Positions 9,458-18,482 of a DNA stretch of 64,000 nt are shown here, piece after piece. The notes beneath the pieces are model-generated. The model did not search any database. It had not been told where the DNA came from and saw nothing but the letters and a program-made list of their open reading frames with translations. The DNA is taken from positions 2,604,001 to 2,668,000 of the forward strand of contig OZ244066.1 of assembly GCA_965215545.1 (NCBI GenBank), given 5' to 3'. A program made the translations under genes and the position numbers. Source of the DNA: MPNP01 sp965215545. GTDB lineage: Bacteria > Pseudomonadota > Alphaproteobacteria > Rhodobacterales > Rhodobacteraceae. Position 1 is the stretch's first letter. Every line of letters begins with the position of its first letter.

Positions 9458-11035
9458 GTGACTGAACTTGCAGAGGCGGCCATGACCTCCAGGGCCTGGC
9501 CGTTTGTCGAAGCGCGCCGCCTGGTCAAGAAATACAGTGCCACGCCGCCAGCCAAGGGGTATGTCCTGTTCCAGACCGGCTACGGACCGTCGGGCCTGCC
9601 GCATATCGGCACCTTTGGTGAAGTTGTCCGCACGACGATGGTCCGCAATGCCTTTGCCGTCCTGTCGGACATTCCAACCCGACTGATCTGTTTCTCGGAT
9701 GACCTCGATGGTTTTCGCAAGGTTCCCGACAATGTGCCCAACCGGAACGCGCTGGAGGCGGATCTGGGCCTGCCGCTGACCCAGGTCCGCGATCCCTTCG
9801 GATCCCACGCGAGTTTTGCGGCCTATAACAATGCCAGGCTGTGCGAGTTCCTTGATGGATTTGCCATCGACTACACATTCCTGTCGGCAACAGACATGTA
9901 CACATCGGGCCGGTTCGATGCGATGCTGCTCCGGGCACTCGAGAACTACGATCGGATCATGGAGATCGTGCTGCCAACCCTGGGTGGGGTGGCAACGGAC
10001 CGGCCGGAGTCCTATGCGCCCTTTCTGCCGATCAGCACGGTCAACGGACAGGTTCTGCAGGTCCCGATCATTGATCGCGATCCTGTCCGCGGCACCATCA
10101 CCTACGAGGAGGTCGATGGCACAGTTGTCGAACGCCCTGTCACGGGCGGGACTGTGAAGATGCAGTGGAAAGCCGACTGGGCCATGCGCTGGGCTGCCCT
10201 TGGTGTTGACTATGAGATGTATGGCAAGGACCTCATCCCTTCGGCCGAACTGGCCATGAAACTCTGCCGGGTTCTGGGGGCAACACCGCCGGCGACCATG
10301 GTCTACGAGCTCTTTCTCGATGAGCATGGCCACAAGATCTCCAAGTCACGTGGCACCGAATCCTTCTCCATGGAGGCCTGGCTGGCCTATGCAAGCCGCG
10401 AATCCCTCAGTTTGTTCATGTACCAGAAGCCCGGGACGGCAAAGCGTCTCCATTTTGATGTCGTGCCGCGCTCGGTTGATGACTATCACCGCCACCTTGA
10501 CGCCTTCCCGGATCAGGAGATGACCGCCCGGTTGAACAATCCCGTCTGGCATATCCACAACGGTACCCCTCCCCGATCAGGCATGATCATCGCCTATTCG
10601 ATGCTCCTGAATCTGGCGAGCGCGGCCGGGGACGCCAGTGATGATGTCATCTGGGGTCTGATTGATCGCTATCGACCCGACAGGGCTGGTCCCCGGAGCC
10701 CCGATCTTGTTGCTGCCGTGCAGGGCGCACGACGCTACTTTCGTGACCACATTGTCCCGACCCGCAGTTTCCGCCCACCCACACCGGCTGAACGGGCCGC
10801 CCTCGAGGATCTCATCGCCCAGCTGCGCACCCCGGCATGTCCGGGCGAGGCGGATGAATTGCAGCGGCTTGTCTATGCCATCGGCCGCACCCATCGCTTC
10901 GATCCCATGCGCAACTGGTTCCGCTGTCTCTACGAGGTGGTTTTCGGCACGGAGCAGGGCCCCCGGTTCGGGAGTTTCATTGCCCTGTATGGCCCGGCAG
11001 CCACGGCCGATCTCATTGCCAGCAAACTGTCCTGA
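9458..11035 (+). CDS. lysS: Class I lysyl-tRNA synthetase
   Basis: Charges tRNA-Lys. This is the class I (archaeal-type, also called LysK) enzyme typical of alphaproteobacteria, not the class II enzyme of E. coli. The HIGH element is GPSGLPHIGTFGEVV (~residue 45) and the KMSKS element is KISKSRG (~290). GTG start at 9458, chosen because GGAGGA sits 6 nt upstream. 525 aa, full length. It converges on uvrB with only 62 bp between the stops. Confidence 0.95.
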   Translation: MTELAEAAMTSRAWPFVEARRLVKKYSATPPAKGYVLFQTGYGPSGLPHIGTFGEVVRTTMVRNAFAVLSDIPTRLICFSDDLDGFRKVPDNVPNRNALEADLGLPLTQVRDPFGSHASFAAYNNARLCEFLDGFAIDYTFLSATDMYTSGRFDAMLLRALENYDRIMEIVLPTLGGVATDRPESYAPFLPISTVNGQVLQVPIIDRDPVRGTITYEEVDGTVVERPVTGGTVKMQWKADWAMRWAALGVDYEMYGKDLIPSAELAMKLCRVLGATPPATMVYELFLDEHGHKISKSRGTESFSMEAWLAYASRESLSLFMYQKPGTAKRLHFDVVPRSVDDYHRHLDAFPDQEMTARLNNPVWHIHNGTPPRSGMIIAYSMLLNLASAAGDASDDVIWGLIDRYRPDRAGPRSPDLVAAVQGARRYFRDHIVPTRSFRPPTPAERAALEDLIAQLRTPACPGEADELQRLVYAIGRTHRFDPMRNWFRCLYEVVFGTEQGPRFGSFIALYGPAATADLIASKLS

Positions 11036-11097
11036 ATCCGCCTGAGGGTGCCTGACAAGGGCCGACCGACCGGGTTCCGGTGCCACCGGAACATGAT

Positions 11098-13353
11098 TCA
11101 GCGCGCCTTGCCCTTGCGAGACTGCCGGGTTCCGGGTCGTCCCTTGCGGGAACGGCCCCCGGCATCAAGCGCCGATTCGACCATCCTGTCGACATCCCCC
11201 TGGCGCGCCAGGGGGTCATCGGCAATCGCCATCTCCACCGTCTGCAGACGGCGCACCTCGTCGCGCAGGCGGGCCGCTTCCTCGAATTCGAGTTCATCGG
11301 CTGCTGCCCGCATCTGTTGCTCGAGTGCCTTGAGATGGGCCGCGAGATTATCGCCGATCGGGTCGGTTTCCACCGGCGTGGTGATGCGGGCCTGGTCGGT
11401 ATCGGATGCATAGACACCGGCGAAGGCATCCGAGACGTTCTTGCGAATGGTCCTGGCCTCAATGCCATGCTTCTGATTGTAGGCCAGTTGCTTCTGGATC
11501 CGTCGGCTGGTCTCATCAATGGCAGCCTGCATGGAGCGGGTGATCGTGTCGGCATAGAGGATGGCCCGCCCATCGACATTCCGGGAGGCGCGGCCAATCG
11601 TCTGGATCAGGGATCGTTCCGAGCGCAGGAATCCCTCCTTGTCGGCATCGAGGACGGCCACCAGCCCACATTCCGGAATATCAAGACCCTCACGGAGCAG
11701 GTTGATGCCGACCAGCACATCAAAGGCGCCAAGACGCAGGTCGCGAAGGATCTCGATCCGTTCCAGCGTATCGATATCCGCATGCAGGTACCGGACCCGT
11801 ACACCCTGCTCATGCAGGTATTCCGACAGATCTTCGGCCATGCGTTTGGTCAGGGTGGTCACCAGGACCCGCAATCCCCGGTCGGTCACGTCCTGGATTT
11901 CTGCCAGCAGGTCATCGACCTGCGATTCGACCGGTCGGACGGACACTTCAGGGTCGAGGAGGCCCGTGGGTCGGACGATCTGCTCCACGAAGACGCCGCC
12001 GGTCCGGTCGAGTTCCCAATCACCCGGCGTCGCAGAGACATAGATGGTCTGGGGTCGCATCGCTTCCCATTCCTCGAATTTCAGCGGCCGATTGTCGAGA
12101 CAGGACGGGAGCCGGAAGCCATGATCGGCCAGGGTTGACTTGCGTCGCTGGTCGCCGCGATACATGGCACCGAGCTGGGGGACAGTGACGTGGGATTCAT
12201 CGATGAACAGCAGGGCGTTCTCGGGGATATACTCAAACAGGGTCGGTGGTGGCTGGCCAGCCGCACGGCCAGTGAGGTAGCGGGAATAGTTCTCGATCCC
12301 GGCGCACCGTCCCAACACCCTGATCATCTCAAGATCAAAACGGGTTCGCTGTTCCAGGCGCTGGGACTCCAGCAGCTTGCCCTCATCATCAAAGACCCTG
12401 ATCCGTCTCTCGAGTTCATCCTCAATCTGCTTGGCGGCCTGCAGCAGCGTGGGCCGGGGCGTGATGTAGTGGGAGTTGGCATAGACCCGCACATGCTCGA
12501 GATCCGCTTCCATCCGCCCGGTGAGGGGGTCGAACTCCCAGATCGCCTCGATTGTTGACCCAAGAAAGGACATCCGCCATGCGCGGTCCTCAAGATGGGC
12601 TGGCCAGATCTCGATCACATCGCCCCTGCGGCGGAATGATCCACGCTGGAACGCCTGATCGTTGCGGTTGTACTGCAGCTCGGCAAGGCTCCGGAGCAGG
12701 TCATGCTGGTCACACTCGGAGCCGCAGGCGAGATCGCGGGTCATTTCCGTGTAGGTCTCGACCGACCCGAGGCCGAAGATGCACGAGACCGAGGCGACGA
12801 TGATCACATCATCCCGCTCGAGCAGGGCCCGGGTCGCGGCATGACGCATGCGGTCGATGTGCTCGTTGATCTGGGCCTCCTTGTCGATGTAGGTGTCCGT
12901 GCGGGGCACATAGGCTTCCGGCTGGTAGTAATCGTAGTAGCTGACGAAGTACTCGACGGCATTCTCCGGGAAAAAGTCCTTGAACTCGCCATAGAGCTGG
13001 GCGGCGAGGGTCTTGTTGGGCGCAATGACGACGGCGGGACGCTGGGTCTGCTCGATGACCTTGACCATGGTGAAGGTCTTGCCGGTCCCGGTTGCGCCGA
13101 GAAGGACCTGATCCCGGGTCCCCTGCCCAAGCTCCTGGGCCAGTTCGGCAATGGCGGTGGGCTGGTCACCGGCGGGCACAAAATCCGTCCTGAGAACAAA
13201 GGGCCGACCGCCCTCCATCTTGTGGCGCCGCGCTGGCCGGGAAGGCTTCAGAGGGTTGAGGACGCTGCCCGGGGCCTGAATATCCAACACTGTCCCTGTC
13301 CTGCTCTGTCCCTTGCTTGATGTGGGTGTCCATACCGCAAAACGTCGAACCAT
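11098..13353 (-). CDS. uvrB: Excinuclease ABC subunit B
   Basis: Damage-verifying DNA helicase-like subunit of nucleotide excision repair; partner of UvrA and UvrC. Walker A is LLGATGTGKTFT (~residue 84), the beta-hairpin is YYDYYQPEAYVP, the DEAD-type motif is LLFIDESHV, and helicase motifs near the end include LREGLDIPE and IQTIGRASRN. The last ~40 residues contain a UVR/UvrC-binding helix (FEEAARLRDEVRRL). The first ~45 residues before VLRTDFVPAGDQP are a poorly conserved extension, so the true start may be internal (Met46 at 13218). Divergent from the complex I subunit gene. Confidence 0.96.
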   Translation of the reverse strand: MVRRFAVWTPTSSKGQSRTGTVLDIQAPGSVLNPLKPSRPARRHKMEGGRPFVLRTDFVPAGDQPTAIAELAQELGQGTRDQVLLGATGTGKTFTMVKVIEQTQRPAVVIAPNKTLAAQLYGEFKDFFPENAVEYFVSYYDYYQPEAYVPRTDTYIDKEAQINEHIDRMRHAATRALLERDDVIIVASVSCIFGLGSVETYTEMTRDLACGSECDQHDLLRSLAELQYNRNDQAFQRGSFRRRGDVIEIWPAHLEDRAWRMSFLGSTIEAIWEFDPLTGRMEADLEHVRVYANSHYITPRPTLLQAAKQIEDELERRIRVFDDEGKLLESQRLEQRTRFDLEMIRVLGRCAGIENYSRYLTGRAAGQPPPTLFEYIPENALLFIDESHVTVPQLGAMYRGDQRRKSTLADHGFRLPSCLDNRPLKFEEWEAMRPQTIYVSATPGDWELDRTGGVFVEQIVRPTGLLDPEVSVRPVESQVDDLLAEIQDVTDRGLRVLVTTLTKRMAEDLSEYLHEQGVRVRYLHADIDTLERIEILRDLRLGAFDVLVGINLLREGLDIPECGLVAVLDADKEGFLRSERSLIQTIGRASRNVDGRAILYADTITRSMQAAIDETSRRIQKQLAYNQKHGIEARTIRKNVSDAFAGVYASDTDQARITTPVETDPIGDNLAAHLKALEQQMRAAADELEFEEAARLRDEVRRLQTVEMAIADDPLARQGDVDRMVESALDAGGRSRKGRPGTRQSRKGKAR

Positions 13354-13446
13354 AACAGCGGGGGAGGGAGCATTGGGTCCGGAGCTTGCAGATGCCGTCG
13401 GTGGTCAGTATTCATCGCCGGGGGGCAGTGTACGATGGGACGACCG

Positions 13447-13758
13447 ATGATTGCCAGGATCCACCAACCGGCCCGGACTGCCATGCAGTCCGGTGAGGCC
13501 CGGACCCACCAGTGGGTTCTCGAATTCACCAGGTCGGAACCCTCGCGGATCGATCCCCTGATGGGCTGGACGGGCAGCACAGGCACCCGCAATCAGGTCA
13601 GGATGCACTTCGACAGTCGTGAGGATGCTGAACGATATGCACGATCGCAGGGACTCATGTACATCGTGCATGAGCCGAAACGACGTCAACCCAAAATCCG
13701 CAAGGGGGGATACGGCGAGAATTTTGCCCATGAGCGACGCGAATCCTGGACCCACTGA
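13447..13758 (+). CDS. ETC complex I subunit, NDUFS4-like (18 kDa accessory subunit)
   Basis: Small accessory subunit of NADH:ubiquinone oxidoreductase, shared by alphaproteobacteria and mitochondria. The start MIARIHQPARTAMQSG and the core VLEF...DPLMGWTGSTGT, followed by FDSREDAERYA and YGENFA, are hallmarks. I place the start at the second ATG (13447) because family members begin with this motif; the ATG at 13435 adds four residues. Located upstream of two tRNA-Arg genes, as a stand-alone gene. Confidence 0.93.
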   Translation: MIARIHQPARTAMQSGEARTHQWVLEFTRSEPSRIDPLMGWTGSTGTRNQVRMHFDSREDAERYARSQGLMYIVHEPKRRQPKIRKGGYGENFAHERRESWTH

Positions 13759-13845
13759 CCATCACCCATCCCGCTTGCCTGTCCCGCAGCCCATCGTCTT
13801 CCGGCTTGCACTTCCGCCACCGGGTCTTCATTAGAGCCTCACTGC

Positions 13846-13922
13846 GGCCCCTTAGCTCAACTGGACAGAGCAGCTGACTTCGAATCAGCAGGTTCGGGGT
13901 TCGAGTCCTCGAGGGGTCACCA
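13846..13922 (+). tRNA. tRNA-Arg (anticodon TCG)
   Basis: Complete cloverleaf: acceptor GGCCCCT pairs with AGGGGTC (one G-T pair), D arm with AGCTCAA, anticodon stem GCTGA/TCAGC around loop CTTCGAA, T loop GTTCGAG. The discriminator is A and CCA is encoded. The TCG anticodon reads CGN arginine codons if A/I-type wobble is absent. Confidence 0.95.
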
Positions 13923-13951
13923 GTCCGAATGTACGCAGTCCGAATGCAAGG

Positions 13952-14028
13952 GGCCCCTTAGCTCAACTGGACAGAGCAGCTGACTTCTAATCAGCAGGTT
14001 CGGGGTTCGAGTCCTCGAGGGGTCACCA
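13952..14028 (+). tRNA. tRNA-Arg (anticodon TCT)
   Basis: Same 77-nt sequence as the tRNA at 13846 except for one base: anticodon position 36 is T rather than G, changing TCG to TCT and so the codons read from CGN to AGA/AGG. CCA is encoded. The 29-bp spacer between the two genes contains the 11-mer CAGTCCGAATG twice, as expected from a tandem duplication. Confidence 0.95.
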
Positions 14029-14401
14029 CATGAAACCGATGGTATACTGCAATGCGCTGCCGCAGTGCCGTCCTGCACTGCACCATCAGGGCCGATGGTC
14101 CCAGCCGGCACTGCCAGATCCCCTCCTGTCCACCCATGGGGCCCGCGCCATCCTCGTGGGTCTCGGTACGAGTCTGACGCAGGTCCGCCTGGGCCGACCT
14201 GCAGAACTGTGTCAGTCGCTTGCCAGTGCCACCATCAGTGCAGGCCCATCAGCCCCTCCGGTGACGCCAGCCGGATCCAGCCCTGCCGACGGGCAGGGCG
14301 TGGCGGTCGGGAAGAACCTGAACAGTTACAAAGTGCTCTTGCTTGCCGACCGCACATCTGATAGAGTGCCGCGGGCACGGATCTGTCTGGAGGACCGCAT
14401 C

Positions 14402-14941
14402 ATGATTCGCTTGCCCCCCTTGGCACTGCTCGCGACTGCGCTGCTCGCTCTTGCCGCACCCGCACCTGCACAGACCCCGGCGGCCATCCCGGATATCACG
14501 GCCGAAGTCTGGCCCCACCCGATCGGGGACTATCTCCCGCTGCGCATCATCATCACGAACTCAATTAATGCCTACTCCTACACCGACGGCGACCGGGTCC
14601 ACGGTGGGGCCCTCAAGGTCGATTATCGAATCAGTTGCACAGGTGAAAATTGCCCCGCCCCGACGCTGCGGACCGGGACGACCACCATTCCCTGCGGTCA
14701 GCAGGAGGGCGGGGTCCTGCACTACCGGATTGCCCATCTGAAAGACCGGGGCCCCCTGACCCTCCGGCTGCACATCACCAAAATCACGTTTCAAGCTTGG
14801 GAACAGGATCTGATCGACAGAATCAACGACCGGCATCGCCCCTGGCCGAATGACGACCTCGCCTGCCCGACCGGCAACTACAGCTCAACGACAGTGACCA
14901 GCGGTCCCAACTGGATGAGTCCCCCCGCCATGGTGCGCTGA
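14402..14941 (+). CDS. Secreted protein with poly-C leader, unknown function
   Basis: 179-aa exported protein. The ATG at 14402 is chosen because GGAGG lies 7 nt upstream and a clean Sec signal peptide follows: basic start MIRLPP, hydrophobic LALLATALLALAAPAP, likely cleavage after AQ. The longer frame from 14030 is not credible. Codons 5-6 are a run of six C, the shortest in the set described in the findings. The mature part has four cysteines (SCTGENC, PCGQ, LACPTG), suggesting disulfides, and no recognised domain. A possible promoter is CTTGCTT...GATAGAGT at about 14338-14366. The tRNA-Arg pair lies upstream. Homology to the other copies is clear only in the leader. Confidence 0.75.
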   Translation: MIRLPPLALLATALLALAAPAPAQTPAAIPDITAEVWPHPIGDYLPLRIIITNSINAYSYTDGDRVHGGALKVDYRISCTGENCPAPTLRTGTTTIPCGQQEGGVLHYRIAHLKDRGPLTLRLHITKITFQAWEQDLIDRINDRHRPWPNDDLACPTGNYSSTTVTSGPNWMSPPAMVR

Positions 14942-15205
14942 GTCCCCCCGCGACCCCACGCACCGAGGACAGAGACCCCCCAGTGACCCACCTGCGACGG
15001 ACACTGCCCCAGCCACGCATCCGGTTGCAGAGAGCCGATAAGTCCAGGCAGAGAGCAATGACAACACCGACATAAGGCAGCAAGACCCAAGCGGCGACAC
15101 CGGTCACAGCGCCCCGCAGTTCGATCCGGCGGACGGCAGCGGGGGGTCAGGACTTTGAGGATCCGTCGGCAACGCCCGATCGGCCAGGCGGGGCGGGCGG
15201 GGCGG
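14942..15205. other. Intergenic, GC-rich, with short GGGC repeats
   Basis: No supported gene. 15185-15211 consists of repeated GGGGCGGGC units, a plausible slippage or secondary-structure site that lies exactly where homology of the next paralogue remnant begins. Confidence 0.5.
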
Positions 15206-15209
15206 GCGG

Positions 15210-15615
15210 GTCGCGCGCTGCAGCGTGACGCGGGCGAGCTTCACGATCACTCTTTTCTCCTCCTGCCCAACCAGTGAACACCGGGCCGAGGGTGTTTTCA
15301 CCGAATGGGAATACCGGACTTCATCTGCCAATAGGTGGCAGGAGGCACCCCGGGGCGGTCGCATGGGCTTTTCCGGCGGCGTGCTTGGCGAAAATCATCA
15401 TCGAGGCGCGTCCCAAGGCCGGCACCCACATCTGGAGCAACCGAGTTGCCGAAAACCCCAGTCAAGGCCCCGGCGAGCTCGTGGTGCAGAAATTTGTTGC
15501 GCCAAATGACTTCACGAGATGGAGGGAAGAAGACTCGGCCGACTTCCTGTTCATGGGCGGCAAGGGCTGTGCGCGGGTTGGACTGTCGGGTGAGTCACTT
15601 GGAGGTAACCAGTGA
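15210..15615 (+). pseudogene. 5'-truncated, frameshifted paralogue of the secreted protein at 46202
   Basis: Two frames together match the 3' two-thirds of the 46202 protein. 15225-15395 gives VTRASF...EGVFTEWEYR..NRWQEAP, and after a one-base insertion near 15396 the frame continues as EARPKAGTHIWSNRV, GPGELVV and DFLFMGGKGCARV. The equivalents at 46202 are VTRASF, FTDWEWR, VRPKAGAHIWSNRN, GPGELAV and YFLFMGGKGCARV. No start, signal peptide or ribosome-binding site remains. About 190 bp after the stop, bases around 15805 still resemble the 3' flank of 46202 near 46865, so gene and flank were duplicated together. It could be a dead copy or a silent donor for gene conversion. Confidence 0.8.
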
Positions 15616-15820
15616 CACGACCGGGACACGCTGCCGCGGGCAGACCCCCTTCCCGCGTCGCCGGCGGTGGCCAGCAAAACGAGAGGCCCCACCACCCGGC
15701 CCCGGTTGGCAAGGGGACGAACCGCCAATGGCCGCACGACCGGTTCGTGCGACATCTGGACCAGGCCAGGCAGATGGGGTTGGGCGGCTTGCCGGATTGC
15801 ACCGGAAAGCTCCGAACACT

Positions 15821-16519
15821 TCAAACCGAAACACGACCCTTTGCCAATGTCTGATAGGTGCTTGCCTGCGGATCAGGCGTTGGTGGATCACTGTCTGGTG
15901 TCAGGACGAAATCAGCCGGTCGACTGGTCCGATGGACGTACTGGCCGTTGGGAATGTCATTGGCATCAAGTTTGTGACGGATCCCATCCTCATCCAGCCC
16001 AAAATGCACCCAGCGCTCCCGCAAGCGCTGGCGCAGGGTCGCCTCGGGAACCTCGATCATGACCGTCAGGTCAAAATACGTTGCGAGATCGCCCCAGGGC
16101 GATCCCCTGCAGAGAAGGTAATTGCCTTCAACCAGAACAATGCGATCCGCCTGATTGATGAGGCGGGCACCTGCACGGGCGATTTCAAGACCACGATCAA
16201 AGACCGGGACCGCCACCACTTCGCTCTCGCTGGCCCGAAGACGGTGCAGTGTCCAGGCCAGCCCCCGGGCATCGAATGTGTCCGGTGCCCCCTTGAAGGG
16301 CAGGCGTTCCATGGCCGACAGCACCGAGTCATCATAGTGGAAGCCATCCATGGGCAGGGTGGTGGCCCGGTCGGAGCCGTCCGCATGCAGTGCCGCTTCC
16401 AGCTGGGCTGCCAGTGTCGACTTGCCTGAACCCGGTGCACCGGCAATGGCCACAATTGTCCGGGTCGCCGCCGGGCGCTCCCGGAGTGTGACCATCAGCT
16501 GATCAATGCTGGAGCGCAC
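15821..16519 (-). CDS. Uridine kinase/pantothenate-kinase-like sugar or nucleoside kinase
   Basis: P-loop phosphotransferase of 232 aa. Walker A AGAPGSGKSTLAAQL is near residue 27, and MDGFHYDDSVL is the characteristic substrate loop of the phosphoribulokinase/uridine kinase superfamily; IVLVEGNYLL is Walker B. Members are annotated as nucleoside kinases or fructokinase-like (FrcK). It lies 3 bp after the sugar epimerase gene, so I infer that it phosphorylates the sugar made by that enzyme; the substrate itself is unknown. Confidence 0.8.
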   Translation of the reverse strand: MRSSIDQLMVTLRERPAATRTIVAIAGAPGSGKSTLAAQLEAALHADGSDRATTLPMDGFHYDDSVLSAMERLPFKGAPDTFDARGLAWTLHRLRASESEVVAVPVFDRGLEIARAGARLINQADRIVLVEGNYLLCRGSPWGDLATYFDLTVMIEVPEATLRQRLRERWVHFGLDEDGIRHKLDANDIPNGQYVHRTSRPADFVLTPDSDPPTPDPQASTYQTLAKGRVSV

Positions 16520-16522
16520 CGC

Positions 16523-17371
16523 CTACAAAAGACCATACTGCCGGGCCTTGTTGCGCAGGAACGGCAGGCCCTGGGCCATGACCTCGGTGTCATTCCTGGC
16601 AACGGGGCGCCAGACCGACAGGGCCGAGCCGATCTCCGGTGGCAGATTGACAAAACTCTCCATGGCCATGCCTCCTGTGAAGTTCACCGCCGCAAGGGTG
16701 GCAAGGATCGCATCCCAGTCACAGGTGCCGGTGCCGGGGATACCGCGGTCGCTTTCGGAGAGATGGATGTATCTGAGGTGTTCCCGGCACGCCAGGATCC
16801 CGTTGGCCACACCCTTTTCCTCGATGTTCATGTGATAGGTGTCAAGGTGGACAAACATGGATCCAACCCCACAGCGCTCGACCAGGTCTGCGGCCTGTTG
16901 TCCGGTGTTGAGCAGATGGTTCTCATAGCGGTTGACCGGCTCGATGCCAAAGAGCAGACCCAGTGTCTCGGCCTGCCGAGCGGCCGTTTCCATCGCCCGT
17001 GCCACGGCATCCAGCTCTGCCTGGGTTGGTGGGGCCCCTGACCGTTCACCGATACCGCCATAGGTCACGCCGGTCAGGGCTTGTGCACCCAGGCGCTTGG
17101 TCTTTTCGAGTGCCAGGGCAAGAAAGGTGACGGCACCATCGGGATCCCGGGAGGCCCAGCAGGTCTCAGGCAGACCCAGGGAACATACGGCCTGCAGATC
17201 TGACCGTTCAAGCATGCGACGGGTGTGGTCGGCATTGACCGCTGCCGGAGAAAGCAGGGGGATCTCGATAAAATCCACATCCCATCGGGATGCCTCGGCC
17301 ATGGCGTGCTCTGCCCCCGCCTCATCCCAGCTCATTGTCCACATGCTGGCATGAACGCCCATCCCCTGCAT
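16523..17371 (-). CDS. Sugar epimerase of the D-tagatose/D-psicose 3-epimerase (AP endonuclease 2) family
   Basis: TIM-barrel ketose epimerase of 282 aa. The metal and catalytic residues are visible as the acid in FGIEPVNRYE, the Asp and His in VHLDTYHMNIEE, and the late Glu in GGMAMESF. Likely converts a ketose or related sugar, with the product passed to the downstream kinase. No transporter is adjacent. Upstream (17372-17573) is a divergent promoter region shared with the hydrolase gene. Confidence 0.85.
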   Translation of the reverse strand: MQGMGVHASMWTMSWDEAGAEHAMAEASRWDVDFIEIPLLSPAAVNADHTRRMLERSDLQAVCSLGLPETCWASRDPDGAVTFLALALEKTKRLGAQALTGVTYGGIGERSGAPPTQAELDAVARAMETAARQAETLGLLFGIEPVNRYENHLLNTGQQAADLVERCGVGSMFVHLDTYHMNIEEKGVANGILACREHLRYIHLSESDRGIPGTGTCDWDAILATLAAVNFTGGMAMESFVNLPPEIGSALSVWRPVARNDTEVMAQGLPFLRNKARQYGLL

Positions 17372-17573
17372 GCTGCATCTCCTCTCGCTTGTCGTTCATG
17401 AGTCGATTGTGATTGATCGGCCATCCGCCGGATGACGATGTACGGAGATCCATAGCGTGCCCGCCCGTGATATCCAACCGACAATGGTCCAGATGCTGGC
17501 AATGGCCTTTGTGTGCCCCGTTCAACAGTGCCATACTGGCGTGGACGGCGGCCCCGGCAATTGGAGACCCGTG

Positions 17574-18482
17574 ATGCCCACAATCCTGGCCAATGGAATT
17601 TCGCAGACCTACCGGATCGATGGCCCTGAGGAGGGTGCGCCCATCCTGTTGATCAATTCATTGGGTACGACCCTTGCGATCTGGGACGAGGTGGTACAGC
17701 TCCTGCCGCGCCCATTCCGGGTCCTGCGCTATGATATGCGCGGCCACGGCGGAACATCCCGGCGCCCGGGTGCAGAGACGATTGACTGCCTTGTCGATGA
17801 CGTCATCGACCTGCTTGATGTCCTGGGCTTTGGCCAGTGCCTGCCGGTCGGTCTCTCGATTGGTGGTCTGGTGGCGCTCCGACTGGCCGTGCGTGAACCG
17901 GACAGGGTTGGCGGTCTGGTGCTCACGCACACCGCCGCCAGGATCGCTACGCCGGCCTACTGGACCGAACGCATTGCCTTGCTGCAGGAACAGGGTCTGG
18001 AGGGGAGTCTCGATGCGATACTGGGCCGCTGGTTCACAAGCGCATGGTGCCAGGCCAATCCGGCAAAGTTTGGGCAATGGCAGCAGATGCTGCGCCAGGC
18101 CGATGTGGAGGGATACATCGGCTGCTGCCGGGTTCTGGGTCGGACGGACCTGCGGGACGACATCACCCGACTGGCGCCGATGGACGCTCTGGTCGTGTCT
18201 GGCAGCGAGGATCTGACCACAACACCGGAAGATGGCCGCTGGCTCGCCGATGCCATACCCGGTGCCCATTTCCAGGTGCTCGAGGGGCTGGCCCACATCT
18301 CGTGTCTCGAAGCGCCGGGGACATATGCACAGACAATTGTCCCTTTCATCATCGGCACCGACTGGTATGCATCCCTTGATCTGGATTCGGAGTCGGGCCC
18401 GGCAGATCGCGATGCCAATCATGACGGCATGATGGGCAGGGATTGCCCCGCCGGGCGACAGCCGCGGACGGATTTGAGGTGA
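17574..18482 (+). CDS. Alpha/beta hydrolase, 3-oxoadipate enol-lactonase-like
   Basis: 302-aa hydrolase. The oxyanion strand LLINSLGTTLAIWD, nucleophile elbow GLSIGG (Ser), acid in SGSEDLTTTP and histidine in EGLAHISCLEAP match PcaD, which opens 3-oxoadipate enol-lactone in the protocatechuate branch of the beta-ketoadipate pathway. No other pca genes are near, so the true substrate is uncertain. Start at 17574 chosen for the TTGGAGA 6 nt upstream; the frame is open further up without conservation. About 40 residues at the C-terminus extend beyond the usual PcaD end. Its stop overlaps the next gene start by 4 bp (GTGA). Confidence 0.8.
   Translation: MPTILANGISQTYRIDGPEEGAPILLINSLGTTLAIWDEVVQLLPRPFRVLRYDMRGHGGTSRRPGAETIDCLVDDVIDLLDVLGFGQCLPVGLSIGGLVALRLAVREPDRVGGLVLTHTAARIATPAYWTERIALLQEQGLEGSLDAILGRWFTSAWCQANPAKFGQWQQMLRQADVEGYIGCCRVLGRTDLRDDITRLAPMDALVVSGSEDLTTTPEDGRWLADAIPGAHFQVLEGLAHISCLEAPGTYAQTIVPFIIGTDWYASLDLDSESGPADRDANHDGMMGRDCPAGRQPRTDLR

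Noticed and set aside
15179..15215. GGGC repeats as a CRISPR or minisatellite array
   Set aside because: Units are only 8-9 bp, irregular and without spacers. No CRISPR array was seen anywhere in the window.
17457..17573. Longer start for the enol-lactonase-like gene
   Set aside because: The extra 39 residues show no hydrolase similarity and the ATG at 17574 has the better ribosome-binding site.
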